Source: Anas platyrhynchos
Taxonomy: Eukaryota; Chordata; Aves; Anseriformes; Anatidae
Assembly (NCBI RefSeq): GCF_047663525.1
Contig: NC_092603.1
Location: 2,004,001-2,068,000, forward strand
Length of the DNA stretch: 64,000 nucleotides
Direction: 5' to 3'
A model generated the notes under the pieces. That model saw only the letters and a list, made by a program, of their open reading frames with translations, was not told the DNA's origin and searched no databases. Of this stretch, positions 9,000 through 21,500 are shown one piece after another. The position numbers and the translations under genes are program-made. The first letter of the stretch is position 1. Each line of letters opens with the position of its first letter.

Positions 9000-9960
9000 C
9001 CTCCCTGCGCCAACAACCAACCTGCTCTGCTCATGTTTCACCTCCCAGCATCCAAATTCTTCATGAGATGGGCTTGAAGGAGCCATGGGGCTACCCCTGC
9101 TTCCCCGAACTCTCAGCAATCAATAACAACCCTGCACTCCCACAAACCAATTACAATTTATTGCACCTCATTTTAAAGCAAGCATGGAAAAGGCAGTCAC
9201 TCTCGAGCCAATTGCGTTGGGGTGTATTTTAAATGTGATGCATTAAAATTAAGAGCAAACACAGCGGGGAACCAGGGGAAGAAACATGTATTTGGAAGAC
9301 GCTGCATCCAATAGAAATGTGTGATCCAAGCAGACCAAACCTCAGTGAGATGGAGCCTCCGTGGCTGCAGGACTCCTTTGGCCTCTTTCAAGGTTTCAAT
9401 ATATGAAGGTGGGAAGCTAAGAAGAATCTCTGAACCCAGCTACACAATGAGGAGACACAGATGCTCTCCTCCATCTGGTTCTCAATGCATGAGCCAAGCT
9501 AAGCAGTCTCCAAATACCACCATCCATCTCCATCCACATCGGGTCTCACCATCGCAAAAACCCCTCATCCTTTATCCCACTGAGATCCCACCAAGATCCC
9601 ACCATCCCCAAACCCCATGTTCCTTCCTCCCAGAACAGTCCCACCACCCAAAATTCCATTGTCTTGCATTCCAGTGGAGACTCACAACCACAAACCCCAT
9701 CCACCTTCATCCCAGTGGGGTCCTACCATCTCCAAAACCCCATCGTCCTCCATCCCACTGGGCTCCCACCAACCCCAAAGCCATCCTGGGACTGGGGACT
9801 GACTCACCACTGCTTTTCCTAAGCACTACAAGAAGCTGCGCCATGACCAACAGCTGCATGCCTGGTTCTCCTCAATTCACACAAATCATCTTAAGGGGGT
9901 TGTTTTGGAGGAACAGTAAAAGTTATACTTGGAGTTGAAAGCACAAGCATCAGCAAAACT
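9000..9960 (-). pseudogene. 3' flank/UTR of zinc-finger remnant, no coding capacity seen
   Basis: This stretch is homologous to 30900-31880 and 45320-46290. It has no convincing coding frame. It contains a CCATCC-rich imperfect tandem array at 9535-9790 and lies downstream of the zinc-finger codons on the minus strand, so it is most simply the old 3' untranslated region. Confidence 0.4.
9535..9790. repeat. CCATCC/CCCCA-rich imperfect tandem repeat
   Basis: Echoes such as CCCCATCCACCTTCATCCC and CCATCCCACTGGG recur at roughly 40-50 base spacing. Matching arrays occur at 31455-31780 and 45875-46200. Confidence 0.55.
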
Positions 9961-10019
9961 CAAGTTCTAGGATGGATGGGACGTGAAGGAGCTACAATGT
10001 CGTGGGGATGGAGACCTAA

Positions 10020-10300
10020 AGGCCCCCCTTGTCCCTGGTGTGGATCCTCTGGTGGATGATGAGGGTGGAGCTGGTCCAAAAGCTTTTCTACAATACAAGC
10101 AGCACTAGGGCTTCTCACCCATGTGGATGTGCTAGCGCCTGTGGAGGGTCGTGGTCTCCTAAAAGGCTTTCCTGCAGTTGGAGCAGACATGAGGACTGGG
10201 CTCCACATGGCTTTTCTTGCAAAGGAGGAAAGCTGAGGGAACGGTGAAGACCATCCTGCAGTCAGGGCACAGATAGGATTCACTGATAGGGTGTAATTCC
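10020..10300 (-). pseudogene. C2H2 zinc-finger gene remnant, copy 1
   Basis: The minus strand shows a finger start YLCPDCRMVFTVPSA with a KKSHVEP end, a second finger start HVCSNCRKAF, and further on a HMGEKP linker typical of tandem C2H2 proteins. The frame is broken by stops and shifts and some histidines are gone. Copies 2 and 3 (31880-32253, 46298-46670) keep better fingers. Chicken's extended MHC also holds zinc-finger and TRIM genes near butyrophilins, so the neighbourhood fits. Confidence 0.6.
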
Positions 10301-10389
10301 CAGGGCCTTCTGTGTTGACGTTCTTGGAAAATAGGGCAATGTTTGACAGCTTAAATTCCAAGACCAAAGACCCTTAATTTGGAGAGGTC

Positions 10390-10963
10390 TGAAGATGACA
10401 TTATGCACCTCCACGTGGTCCCAATACTCACTGTTTGACTCCTCCTTAAATGGGTGGAGATGAATGAGCCTAGAGAGTGGCTTTAACTGGTAGTCTGGAG
10501 AGGCCCCTGCTGGGGACAAGCTCCTCCTGCTGGCTGAAGGCGTTGAACTGGGCACCAGGCTGTAATGGGTTGGTGATGCCAGTCGTGCAGAGCTCCCCAG
10601 ACACTTGTTCCCTTTGCACCAGGGCACAGCTGCTCCCAGAGGGTTATTGCAGCCAGGAACTGGGCACAGGCTGGGGAAGTTGGGCGTAGCCTTAAACTTT
10701 CTGCAGCTCTACTGGGTGTGGTGAGGGATGTCTATCTTGGTGGGGCTCCCTTGGAGAAGAACCCCTGGGGGCCGCCTGCTGTGTCCCACAGTGATGATAA
10801 GCGCAGGCACTGCCCCCTGCCCAAGGCACTGCTGTCTGTGGCTCCTTCTGTCCAGTCCCAAGGGGACTCCTTCTCCATCCTCTTGTGGTGCTTGCAGCCC
10901 CTTGCTCCACTCTCTCTTCCGCTCCTGTTTCTGCCCCCAGCACCTGCTCCCACTGCAGCACAG
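10390..10963 (+). promoter_or_regulatory. Conserved 5' flank of gene B (second-position type)
   Basis: This flank shares the GGTTATTGCAGCCAGGAACT block with first-position genes. Its last 200 bases differ from them: they contain GATAAGCGCAGGC and end CACTGCAGCACAG just before the ATG, as in genes E and G. It therefore defines a second promoter/5' UTR class. A CCCCCAG at about 10935-10940 may be the acceptor of an exon carrying the ATG. Confidence 0.35.
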
Positions 10964-13900
10964 ATGGGGCTACCTTGGGGTTGTGGCCGCCCCAGCCTCA
11001 CTGGTCATGCCAGGGGCCTCCTGACTTCCCTCGTCACTCTGCTCCTCCTCCAGCTGGGCTCAGGTAGGATCCTGCGGGGCTGCTGGGGGCTCTCCCTCCT
11101 TAGCCTGGTGGATATGCTGCCATTGGGCAGGGTAGTGACCATGGGGCAGGGGGGACCTGAGCTAACAGCTCAGCCCCCAATGGGTTTTGCTTTCCCTTTG
11201 GTTCTTTCCCACAACACGGGCGCTGCCTTGGCTGCCCTTTCTGGCTCTTCTTCACCTGCCCAAATGCTGCAGAGAGGGCTCCCACTCCCAGCACACCTCC
11301 TTCTCCTGCACGTCCTCCCTCTCCCTCTCCTGTTTCCCCGGTGGTTTCCCATGGAACACGGGAGACGCAGCACGCACCAACTCACGCACAGCTCACCCTT
11401 TGACACTCACTTCCCCTAAATTTACAATGGCAAAATCTCACCTCTTCTCTGTTGTCCAGCCCAGCTCAGAATGGAGGGACCAGGCCACACTGTCACTGCC
11501 ACTGTGTGGCAGGATGTTGTGCTGACCTGCCACTTGTCCCCTCAACGCGATGCTCGCACCCTGGAGATCAGATGGATCCGGACCATATCTCTGAGACAGT
11601 GCACCACTACCGCAATGGAGAGGACCTGTATGAGGAGCAGATGGATGCATATGCCGGGAGGACAGAGCTGGCCAGAGATGGTCTCTCTGCTGGAAGCCTG
11701 GACTTGCGAATCATGGGGCTGAGACCCTCTGATGATGGCCAGTACGTCTGCACTGTGGAAGATGCTGATGCTTATGCTGAAACCATTGTGGAACTGGAGG
11801 TGTCAGGTTAGTGGTTGGGGTGGTGCTTCCAGAGGCATTTTTACGTGTCCTTTGAATGTTTCAGTTCTTTCACAGCATGAAGCATGCCCGTGGATGTGGA
11901 GGTAATATTTGGGGAGAGAATTCCATGAATCTTTTTGTCAGTTTTCACTGGTGTCCTTGAAGACAATAATCATAATACTGTCAGGGCACTGGGCACAGGC
12001 TGCTGAGCAGCACCTTCAGCTATATCAGCAATGGGACCAAACAGCACACAGGGAGAATCGCAGAGTCCTCTGAGCAGCCGGGCATCTGTGTTACTTTTGC
12101 TTTCTGTGCTGGGGGATACCATAGACGTTGTCAGGAAGTCTCGGGGCTTCTTGAACCAGCACAGCTTGGTGCAGAGATACTGCCTGGAGGTACTGAAGCT
12201 CAGCACTTGTTTTTTCTGGGCAATTTCAAGCCACTGGCATAGTGCAGCGCTGCTCTCTGGGTCAGGTACATACAAAGTTTTTTTGGAGTGAGGGTGAGTG
12301 CGTGGAGTGCCTGGTCATTGAGTCCCTGGAGACGTAGCTGTGATGGACTGTGTCTGGCATGGAAGCAGAGGGGGTCTTTGCCTTGGAACTCAATCCCTCC
12401 CCAAGTCAAGCCCCAGCCACACGCTCTTCCCCCAGCCACAGGCGCTGACCCCCACCTCTCCCTGGGGGGCTACGAGGCCGGAGGCGTCCGGGTGCTGTGT
12501 CGATCGGCCAGCTGGTACCCGCAGCCGCAGCTGCTGTGGAGGGATGCTCGTGGGCAGCACCTGCCCTCAGTCTCCCAGACACATTCCCAGGACCAGGAGG
12601 GGCTCTTTGAAATCGAAGGTGCCGTCATCGTGACCAGGAGCGTGGAGGGGCCCTTGTCATGCGTGGTCAGGAGCAGCCGCCTCCAGCAAGAACGGGAATC
12701 ATCCCTGCACATCGCAGGTACAAATGGCACAGCCAGGGTGAGGTGTTCCTGGCCCCTGCACTTGTCCTGACCCAGGAGAAGTCTGGGTCTTGCTTTTTCT
12801 AATCCCAGGCATGTAAATACAGCCCTTTTCCTGGTGCCTTTTCTCAGCTCCCTTCTTCCACAACGCCCAGCCCTGGAAGGTGGCTCTGGCTCTAGTCCTC
12901 GTGCTTTTGGCTGTGTCCATTGGCCTCAGTGTTTATCTCTTTCGAAAGCAAGGTAAGCTGGCAGCGCAGGGATGGAGCGGAGGGAGGTGTTCTGCAGGGT
13001 CCCCCCTGGGTCTGGATCAGGGCTGAGCCCTGGCCCAGGGAGGTGCGTAGGAGGAGGAAGGGAATGTTCTCCTGGGGATGCCAAAGGCCTTAGGATGGTC
13101 TTGGGTGGGAGGCCAGGGAGCATGGATGCAGCGTGGGGCTGGTGGTGAGGCGCAGTCCCCCTCCACATGTTCCCACCCAGCAACCAAGCTGCTCTGCTCA
13201 CCACCTGTTCCTCCGCCTTTGCTTTTCAGCGGCACAGAGCCGAGAGCTGGGTGAATCCTTGCAGTCCCTGCCCCCAACCCTGGGGAAGTGGTGTCTGTAC
13301 GGGAGGGCCTGGACCTGGTCTGGGTGGGCTCTGGGGGCTTGTGTGCTGGTGGCTCGGGGGTGCTGGAGGAGCAGCTGGAGCCTGGGGTGGGAGTGGGGAG
13401 TGCTGGGGCTGGGGCTGTCCTTGGTACGGGACATGGCCGGGATGGCTGAAAGGAACGGGGATCAAGGTGGGGACGGGGAGCGAGCTGCGGGGCTGCCCTG
13501 CTCTGCACTGACGCTTCTGGGACAGGGACGTCCTCCACCTGTCCCCATTCACTTCCCCTTGCGTTTTGGTGGCACGGTGCAGAGAGCTGCACAAGTGTCT
13601 GTCCTTACTGCTACAAGTCTTGCAAAATGCTGGGCCTCGGTCCTTGTTAGTCTGGTCACTACAAGTCTAGGAGCAAGGTGCTCTGTGCCCATCCATGAGA
13701 GCAAATAATTTGGGGTCTAGCCATGGAAGCAATAATTGGGTGTAAGTCTCTCCACTCTGACCATTCATTCCTTTTGCTTTTCTATATCAGCGAAAAAGGA
13801 TGCAGAGCTGGGTAAGTCTCCTTCCCCAAAGAGAAGGCATTTGGTGTCTTCCCACAAGCATACTCCCCTCTGAACTTATATTGCTTTTCTCTTTCCTTTT

Positions 13901-15321
13901 CTTTTCCAGGGAAACAAGCTGCAGAGATAGGTGAGTGTCCATCCCTGAACTGGAAAAATTTGAAGTGTAGACAGTGGGTGAGAAATTTTTTCCCTCTGAT
14001 CATGCATTTCTTATGCTTTACTTTTCCAGAGGAAAAAGATGCAAGACTGGGTGAGTCTCTATTCCTCCCCCCAACTGAAGGAATTGGGGGTCTTTGGTTT
14101 GTAGCAGTCATTGTTGAGAAACTGACTCCTCTCATCAATGCATTGCTTTTCTGTTTTGTTTGTAGATGAACAAGCTGCAGAGCTGGGTAAGTCTCACTCT
14201 CCAAACAGAAAAAAAAAAAAAAAAAGTCGTCATCAGAGTGAGAGGTATGGAATCAGAAACTGTGCCTCATTCTCATGTTTTCCTTTTCCTTTTCATTTGT
14301 AGAGGAACAAGTTGCAGAGCTGGGTAAGTCTCCCGGTGCTGAGGCCCAAGGGCAACACCAAGGCAATGTGCAGGGGAGGGTGGGCAGCTGGGACAGAGAA
14401 GCCCAGGGCTGGCCCCTCACCCTGCCCACACACACTGGGCACCAGCTGTGGGCTGTGACCAGCTCTCCCCTCTCCTTCCAGCATGGAGAAGGTGTCTGAT
14501 GTCTCATAATACAGGTAGGTGTGCACTGGGTTACCCTCTGTTGCACTTCTCCTTCCCTGTGCTGGGGCATGATCAGGAGCCAAGAGGTGCCCCATCTCCT
14601 GCCCCGTGGGGCAGCTCCTGGCCCCGAGCTGGGGAAAGCCTGCCCAGGGCTGAGCTCTGCCCCTAATGGCCTGGCTCCTTCTGTCCCTGCAGTGAAGGTG
14701 ACCCTGGATCCAGACACCGCTCATCCCGGGCTTCTCCTGTCTAAGGACAACAGCAGTGTGAGACGGGAAAGTGAATGGCAGCAGGTGCCTGACACACTAG
14801 AGAGATCTCGCTATTGGTGGTGCGTGCTGGGCTGTGAGGAGTTCAGAGAGGGGAGGCACTGCTGGTTGGTGGAGGTGGAGGGAGAGTCGCTCAAGTATTC
14901 TTGGTGGGCTGTGGGGGTGGCCAGGGCCTCTGTGAAGAGAAACGGCTATTTCAATAGGAGCCCTGACGAAGGGATCTGGGCTGTGGAGTCCTGTTATGAA
15001 CATCTCAAGTCTCTCACATCTCCTCCCACTTACTTGTCCCTGTCCCCTGTCCCCACGAGGATCTGGGTCTGTCTGGACTGTACCGAAGGGCAGGTGTCTT
15101 TCATCAACGCTGACAATGGGGTCGAAATCTTCACTTTCACAGCAGTCTCCTTCAATGGGGAGAGCATCCACCCCTGGTTCCTGTTGTGGACTCAGGGAAT
15201 TCAGCTGTGCCTGAGGGACAGCACCCCCCAGACCCCGTCCCCAGCCCTGGGGAACTCCTGCCCTTCTCCAGACACTCCTGCATCACCTCTCCTTGCTCCT
15301 GCAGGAGCAGCACAGGAATGA
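10964..15321 (+). pseudogene. Gene B: butyrophilin-like, broken in the IgV exon
   Basis: Predicted exons are 10964-11063 (signal), 11460-11806 (IgV, 347 bp), 12442-12717 (IgC), 12848-12952 (TM), heptads 13230-13250, 13791-13811, 13910-13930, 14030-14050, 14166-14186 and 14303-14323, then 14482-14514 and 14693-15321 (B30.2). The IgV exon is one base shorter than in all other copies. The loss falls just after RWIR, so the frame shifts before HHYRNGEDLY; the rest of the exon is recognisable in the next frame. VGQD is also VWQD here. All other exons are open and all splice sites look normal, including the GT donor of the first heptad exon, so the lesion may be recent. It has a long six-heptad tail like A. 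It is the first of three second-position genes (B, E, G), all broken. Confidence 0.8.
11184..11201 (+). promoter_or_regulatory. Degenerate ISRE-like site in intron 1 of gene B
   Basis: The site reads GTTTTGCTTTCCCTTTGG, so both half-sites differ from the perfect TTTCACTTTCAC of first-position genes. Confidence 0.3.
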
Positions 15322-15742
15322 GGGGCAGTGGGGCCAGGGGCTGCCCTGTGTTCCTCCCTGCTGCTGGAGGAGGGCTGGGATGCTGCAAGCAGGGGCCAGG
15401 CCCCTTGCAGCCCCTGGGCTCTGCCCTGCATGCGGCTCCTGTGCTGGGGCACAAGCCCTGCTGGCACCCGCAGGTCTCACCCTGCCTCTGAGCCCCAGCA
15501 GGCAGCACAGGGGCTGCAGCATCTCTCCACACTCCTCTCCCCTCTGCTTGTACTGCTTGCAGACCCCAGGGCAAGGGATGTGGTCACCGTGTGCTGCTGG
15601 CCATTGCAGGCCACCTTTGCCTCCTAGGTTGGGGTTGATCTTTGCTTTGTGCCTGGTGCTGAGCATGAGCAGCCTGTGGGGGCTCTTTGTTCCCTCCTCT
15701 GGAGTATATCTATCCAAGACCCAGCAGCAGCAGACTGTGGCA

Positions 15743-15748
15743 AATAAA
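15743..15748 (+). terminator. Polyadenylation signal of gene B
   Basis: AATAAA followed by GTTTTGTACAGG, as in the other copies. Confidence 0.65.
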
Positions 15749-15829
15749 GTTTTGTACAGGAAGATGGAGTCTGGCAGTGGCATTTCCTGGGTGCTTTGTG
15801 TCCTGAGGCCTTGCTGCCTGGGAAGGCGT

Positions 15830-15990
15830 CTTGCAGCAGACCGTCTCCTCACACGCCTTGCCCTGCAGAGCCTTCGCCGTCCTCGTAGCCCTCCCTTGGA
15901 GGCTCTCGCACAGTTTCACGCCCTTCATCTGCTGCAGTGCAGTGCTCAAGGCGAGGCCGCAGCAGGCTGAGCAGAGTGGGATGATCCCTT
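15830..15990 (-). mobile_element. CR1 RT C-terminal scrap after gene B
   Basis: This is the same minus-strand remnant as at 6940-7130 (GVKLCESLQGRATRTAKAL), with a short deletion in the LEHC region. Confidence 0.55.
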
Positions 15991-16149
15991 CCCTCGGCCG
16001 GCCAGCAGTGCCCTGCCTGAGGCACCCCAGGGCACGCTTCGCCCTTTGGGGTCCCATGCCATGGCCCCCACACACCCGATAATCTTGGTGAGACACCGTA
16101 GGAGTGCGTGAGCCTCTGCTCTATGCCCAGGACACTGCAGAGACACCAG

Positions 16150-16636
16150 CGGGGCTTGTGGAGCATCTTTATTTTAGGAGATGGGGCCAACCGGGAGCCA
16201 CCGGTGCCAGGAGGTGTCCGTCTGGGGGTCCTCAGATGCTGCCTGGGGAAGGGGGGGACACACAGGGTGAGAGATGGGGTGATTCACCCCTCGCTGATGT
16301 GGACGGGAATGGGGACACCGTTACCTGCGGGGTAGTTGTCGCCAGGGAGGGGAGTGTAACCTACGGGGGGAGAAGAGGAGTGAGCAGAGTCCTCGTCGCC
16401 CTTGACCACGGCCCCAACTCTCCCTGGACACTCACCTGGGGCGGGAGGCCTGGCCCTGAAGCGGTAGACGCCGGCGAGAAAGAAGCCAAGTCCCAGCACC
16501 ATCAGCACGGTGGCCACCATTATGGTCAACTCTGGCATTAGTCCAGGACCTGCGGGGTCACGGCCGGGTGAGTGGCAGCAAGGAGCCAAGACCGCCGGCC
16601 TCCGAGTGCGGTCCTGCTCCTCTCCACTCACTCCCC
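16150..16636 (-). pseudogene. DMB: DMB-like fragment, copy 2: TM and tail exons only
   Basis: Minus-strand exons are 16436-16549 (TM, 114 bp, two codons shorter than the other copies, LTIMVATVLMVLGLGFFLAG), 16325-16360 (GYTPLPGDNYPA tail) and a terminal exon from about 16255, with polyadenylation signal 16168-16173. The beta-2 exon is absent. Immediately beyond the intron (16637) the sequence jumps into the minisatellite, so beta-2 was removed by a deletion ending in the repeat. It cannot encode a DM chain. Confidence 0.75.
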
Positions 16637-16830
16637 ATGCGACATCCCCATGCGAGGACCTGTGCAATGCCCCTGTGCCACACCCTGCAAGAGGCATGGC
16701 TATCTGCAACATCCCCTTGCAAAGGGCAATGCAATGTTCTGTGCAGTACTCCTTGCAACATCCCCCTGCGACGTCCTCACACAGTGTGCACTGCAACACC
16801 CCCATGCAATGCCCGGTGCAACATCTTGCC
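16637..16830. repeat. CATGCAA/TGTGCAA minisatellite, short copy
   Basis: This is the same word composition as 8100-8715 but only about 190 bases. It directly abuts the place where DMB copy 2 lost its beta-2 exon. Confidence 0.75.
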
Positions 16831-16929
16831 AAGGCGATCATATCCAGGGAAGACTTTCTGCAGCAGAGCACGGGATCCCATAAGCAGGGCTATTTTTTTA
16901 CAGCATCAAGCCCACTTGAAGGAGCCGCC

Positions 16930-17897
16930 AGGACCCAGCAGCCCTCACCACGGAGGATGACAAGGCGTAGGCAGAGCCAGCAGCACGCCCTGCCCGGCCA
17001 TTCAAAAGTAGCACCTGGGGGAGCGCGACGACCAGGAATATGGTGACCATGGTGTGTGAACAGGGCATGGCGAATCAGAAGGGAGTGGCAGGCCGTTCAT
17101 GCAGGTAGGGCGAGCAGGGAGGGCAGAGCGTTGCCCCCCGGACCATACGAACACCTCCTCTAACGGCGGTCTACCGCTAGCTAGGCTGCAATGGTCTCCA
17201 CCAGGCACAGTGCTCTCTCTAGCAAGTCTGTACACACCCAGACTGACTGCGCGCTCAAAAATGCACCAGTTCAGGTCTCTGGGTGCAGGGAGCGTCTGAG
17301 CCTCTTGCTGCCATCTGTAGGAGGCTCTATGTGAGTGTGAGGTGCGAGCAGGTGGATGACCTGGTCCGCCTGGTGGCAGAACTCAAGGAGGAGGTGGAGA
17401 GGTTGCGGGCTATCAGGGAGTGTGAGCGGGAGACAGAGTGGTGGGGCAACTCTGTGCGGGGCCTGAAGGAGAGGTACTGGGATGAGACACCCAAAATGGG
17501 AGTGGACCCCCTCCCCTGTCGCTCTCAGGCAGAGGGAGGGGACCTAGGAGTTGAGGAGGAATGGAGACAGGTCCCTGCTCGACATCGCAGGTGATGCCCT
17601 CCCCAAAAGGCCCCACCTTCCCAGGTGCCCTTCCACAACAGGTTTGCGGCCCTGGAGCTTGAGAGACCGGTAGCTGAGGAAGAGGTAGAAAGTGTAGCCA
17701 GGAGGATGCCTAGGGTGAGGAAGCCGACTCCATGCCTCAGGACTGCTATCCTCCTTTGATAGTCCAGGCTGGCAGTGATGACATTGAGGAGAGAAGCCTG
17801 AAGGCTATCAAACGGGACGTTAGGGGACTGGGGCAGTTAGTGGATGGAGCGGGAGTACAGGTGGTGCAGATCTCCACACTGCAGCCCATGGAGGAGC
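16930..17897 (+). mobile_element. CR1 LINE 5' part with ORF1 lacking the GDSL core
   Basis: A presumed CR1 5' UTR is followed from about 17283 by ORF1, which starts with a coiled coil (CEQVDDLVRLVAELKEEVER, LRAIRECERE, LKERYW). At 17745-17760 the esterase core (GDSLLRG region) is missing, and the sequence resumes at the QAGSDDIEERSLKAIK segment. The element ends abruptly at the CATATGAATTTC block that begins gene C's 5' flank. The same internal deletion recurs at 25590 and 40015, so these three are tandem-duplication copies rather than separate insertions. Confidence 0.75.
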
Positions 17898-18560
17898 CAT
17901 ATGAATTTCCACCCTACAAAGGCAAACAGTACCTCTGCAGTCTTTCCATGTTGCCTGACTTCCCTTCCAGCAAACAGGAACTTTCCTTATCCACCTAAGC
18001 TCTAGAAGAAGGTCCCTGCCCATCTGAGCAAACCTTCTGCCACGGCTGCTTTACTGGAGCCGGGAGAGGCACAGGCATTTTGCCTTCAGCACCCTGGGCA
18101 AAGGGTGGCAGCTCTGGGCTCGGCACCCAGCTGTGCCCCGTTCCCTGCAGCCTCCGATCCTGCTCAGCTCTTCACTGCCATCTCTCCACATTTTCCCATT
18201 GCTCACAGTTTGATTCCTCCTTGCATGCGTGGAGATGAACGACCTTAGCCAGTGGCTTTCCCTGGAGGTCTGGAGACGCCCCCACTGGGGTCAAGACTCT
18301 CGTGCTTGCTAAAGGCAGTGGGCTGGGCACCTAGCTACAATGGGATGGTGGTGCCAGCCCTGCAGAGCTCCCCAGACATTGCCCCATGGGCAGAGCTGTT
18401 CCAGGAGGGTTATTGCAGCCAGGAACTGGGCAAAGGTTGGGAAAGTTGGGCGTAGCCTTGTGCTTTCTGCAGCTCTGCTGGGTGCCGTGAGGGACATCTA
18501 CCTTGGCTTGGAGAAAAACCCCTGGGGGGCCCCCTGCCCCCTGGGGGTCCTCTCTCTCAG
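17898..18560 (+). promoter_or_regulatory. Conserved 5' flank of gene C (first-position type)
   Basis: Closely similar to 1473-2144 and to the flanks of D, F and H. No TATA box recognised. Confidence 0.4.
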
Positions 18561-21500
18561 ATGGGGCTCCCCTGGGGCTGCAGCCACCCCAGCCTCACCG
18601 GCTATGCTAGGGGCCTCCTGACTTCCCTCATCACTCTGCTCCTCCTACAGCTGGGCTCAGGTAAGATCCTGTGGGGCTGCTGGGGGCCCCTGTGAAGGCA
18701 CACATGCTGCTGTGGGACAGGGGAGCGGCTTTGGGAAGGGGGGTCTGGAGCCCACAGCTCGCCCATGTTGGGTTTCACTTTCACTTTGGTTCTTTCACGC
18801 AACATGGCTGCTGCTTTGCCTGCCCTTTCTGTGTCTCCTTCACCCACCTAAATGGTGCAGAGAGGGCTCCCACTCCCAGCACACCTCCTTTTCCTATATG
18901 TCCTCCCTGTGTTTCTCCTCTTTCCCTGGTGTTTTCCCACGATACACAAGGGACGCAGCACGCACCAACTCACGCACAGCTCCCCCTTTGACACTCATTG
19001 CCCCTAAATTTACAATGGCAAAATCTCACCGCCTCTCTGTGCCCTTCTCCATTGCCCAGCCCAGCTCAGAGTGGTGGGACCAGGACACCCTCTCACTGCC
19101 ATTCTTGGGCAGGATGTCGTGCTGCCCTGCCACTTGTCCCCTCAACGCGATGCTCGCACCTTGGAAATCAGGTGGATTCGGCACAGGTTACCTGAGACAG
19201 TGCACCACTACCGCCATGGAGAGGACCTGTATGAGGAGCAGATGGAGGCATATGCCGGGAGGACAGAGCTGGCCAGAGATGGTCTCTCTGTTGGAAATCT
19301 GGACTTGCGAATCATGGGGCTGAGACCCTCTGATGATGGCCAGTACGTCTGCACTGTGGGAGATGCTGATGCTTATGCTGAAACCATTGTGGATCTGGAG
19401 GTGTCAGGTTAGTGGCTGGGGTGATACATCCAAGGGATGGTGCAGGTGTCCCTGGGTTTGTGTGTCCCACCCAGGACCCGGTCCCATCCTCATGGCCACC
19501 TACGTGCCCTTTCGAACTGTAGAGTGTGATGAGCCTTCTCCTCTGTCAGTGAGCACTTGTCCACCAAGAAGTACACCTGTGCCCTTGCAGGCTTTTTATT
19601 GAGAGAGAGCTGCATGAATGCAATGATTTAATTCAGTCTCAGGGACCCTATTTGAACTCCATCCCCATGCGGTTGTGTGGGCAGTGGGCACAGGTTTCTG
19701 AGCAGGTCCTTCAGCTGTGCCAACAATATGTGCTGTTTAGGGGTGAGAGTGGCTCCTTGAAGCGTCCAGTCCCTGAGCCCCTGGGGACATGGCTTGTCTG
19801 TGCTGTGTCTGGCATGGGAGCAGATGGGGTCTTTGCCTTGGAACTGAATTCCTCCCCAAGTCAAGCCCCAAACACGCGCTCTTACCCCAGCCACAGGCAC
19901 TGACCCCCACCTTTCCCTGGGGGGCTACGAGGCCGGAGGCGTCCGGGTGCTGTGTCGATCGGCCGGCTGGTACCCGCTGCCGCAGCTGCTGTGGAGGGAT
20001 GCTCGCAGGCAGCACCTGCCCTCGGTCTCCCAGACACATTCCCAGGACCAGGAGGGGCTCTTTGAAATCAAAGGTGCCGTCATCGTGACCAGGAGCGTGG
20101 AGGGGCCCTTGTCATGCGTGGTCAGGAGCAGCCGCCTCCAGCAAGAACGGGAATCATCCCTGCACATCGCAGGTACAAATGGCACAGCCAGGGTGAGGTG
20201 TTCCTGGCCCCTGCACTTGTCCTGACCCAGGAGAAGTCTGGGTCTTGCTCTTCCATCCATGGACATGTAAACACAGCCCTTTTCATGCTGCCTTTTCTCA
20301 GTTCCCTTCTTCCACAACACCCAGCCCTGGATGGTGGCTCTGGCTCTGGTCCTGGTGCTTTTGGCTGTGTCCATTGGCCTCAGTGTTTATCTCTTCCGAA
20401 AGCAAGGTAAGCTGGCAGCGCAGGGATGGAGCAGAGGGAGGTGTTCTGCAGGGACCCCCTTGGGTCTGGAGCGGGGCTGAGCCCTGGCCCAGGGAGGTGC
20501 GTAGAAGGAGGAAGGGAATGTTCTCCTGGGGATGCCAAAGGCCTTAGGATGGTCTTGGGCCTTTGTCTTGGGCAAGGAAGGCAGGGGAGAAGGCAAGGGG
20601 CCTTGGGTGGGAGGCCAGGGAGCATGGCTGCAGCATGGGGCTGGTGGCAAGGTGCAGCCCCCCTGCACTTGTTCCCACCCAACAACCAAGCTGCTCTGCT
20701 CACCACCTGTTCCTCCGCCTTTGCTTTTCAGCGGCACAGAGCCGAGAGCTGGGAGAGTCCTTGCAGTCCCTGCCCCCAGCCCCTGGGGAAGTGGTGTTGT
20801 CCCTGTGGGAGGGCCTGGTCTGGGTGGGCTCTGAGGGCTTGTGTGCTGGTGGCTCGGGGGTGCTGGAGGAGCAGCTAGAGCCTGGGGTGGGAGTGGGGAG
20901 TGCTGGGGCTGGGGCTGCCCTGGGCATGGGGCACGGCCAGGATGGCTGAAAGGAACGGGGATCAAGGTGGGGACGGGGAGCGAGCTGCGGGGCTGCCCCG
21001 CTCTGCAGTGACGCTTCTGGGACAGGAACGGAATATCCTCCAACTATCATTTTTCATTTCGGTAATGTCTACGGTACCACTGAGATATAATCTGCACAAG
21101 TGTCTGTGTTTCCAGATGCACTAAGAGCATTGTTCATAGCTGGACCACTATGTTTTGGGTCCCACCTTGGAACAAGGCTGTATTATCCAAGTCATGGGAT
21201 GTATTCAGGGTCTAACATAGGCTGAACAACTCTCCCTCTGATCATGCATTACTTTCACTTTCCTTTTCAGAGAAACAAGCTGCAGAGCTGGGTGAGTGTC
21301 CTGGTGCTTCGACACATGGCTATGCCAAGGCAATGTGAGGGAGGGTGGGCAGCTGGGACAGAGCAGCCCAGGGCTGGCCCCTCACCCTGCCCACACTCAC
21401 TGGGCACCAGCCATGGGCTGTGATCAGCTCTCTCCTCTCCTTCCAGCATGGAGACGGTGTCTGCTGCCTCATAATAGAGGTAGGTGTGCATTGGGTAGCC

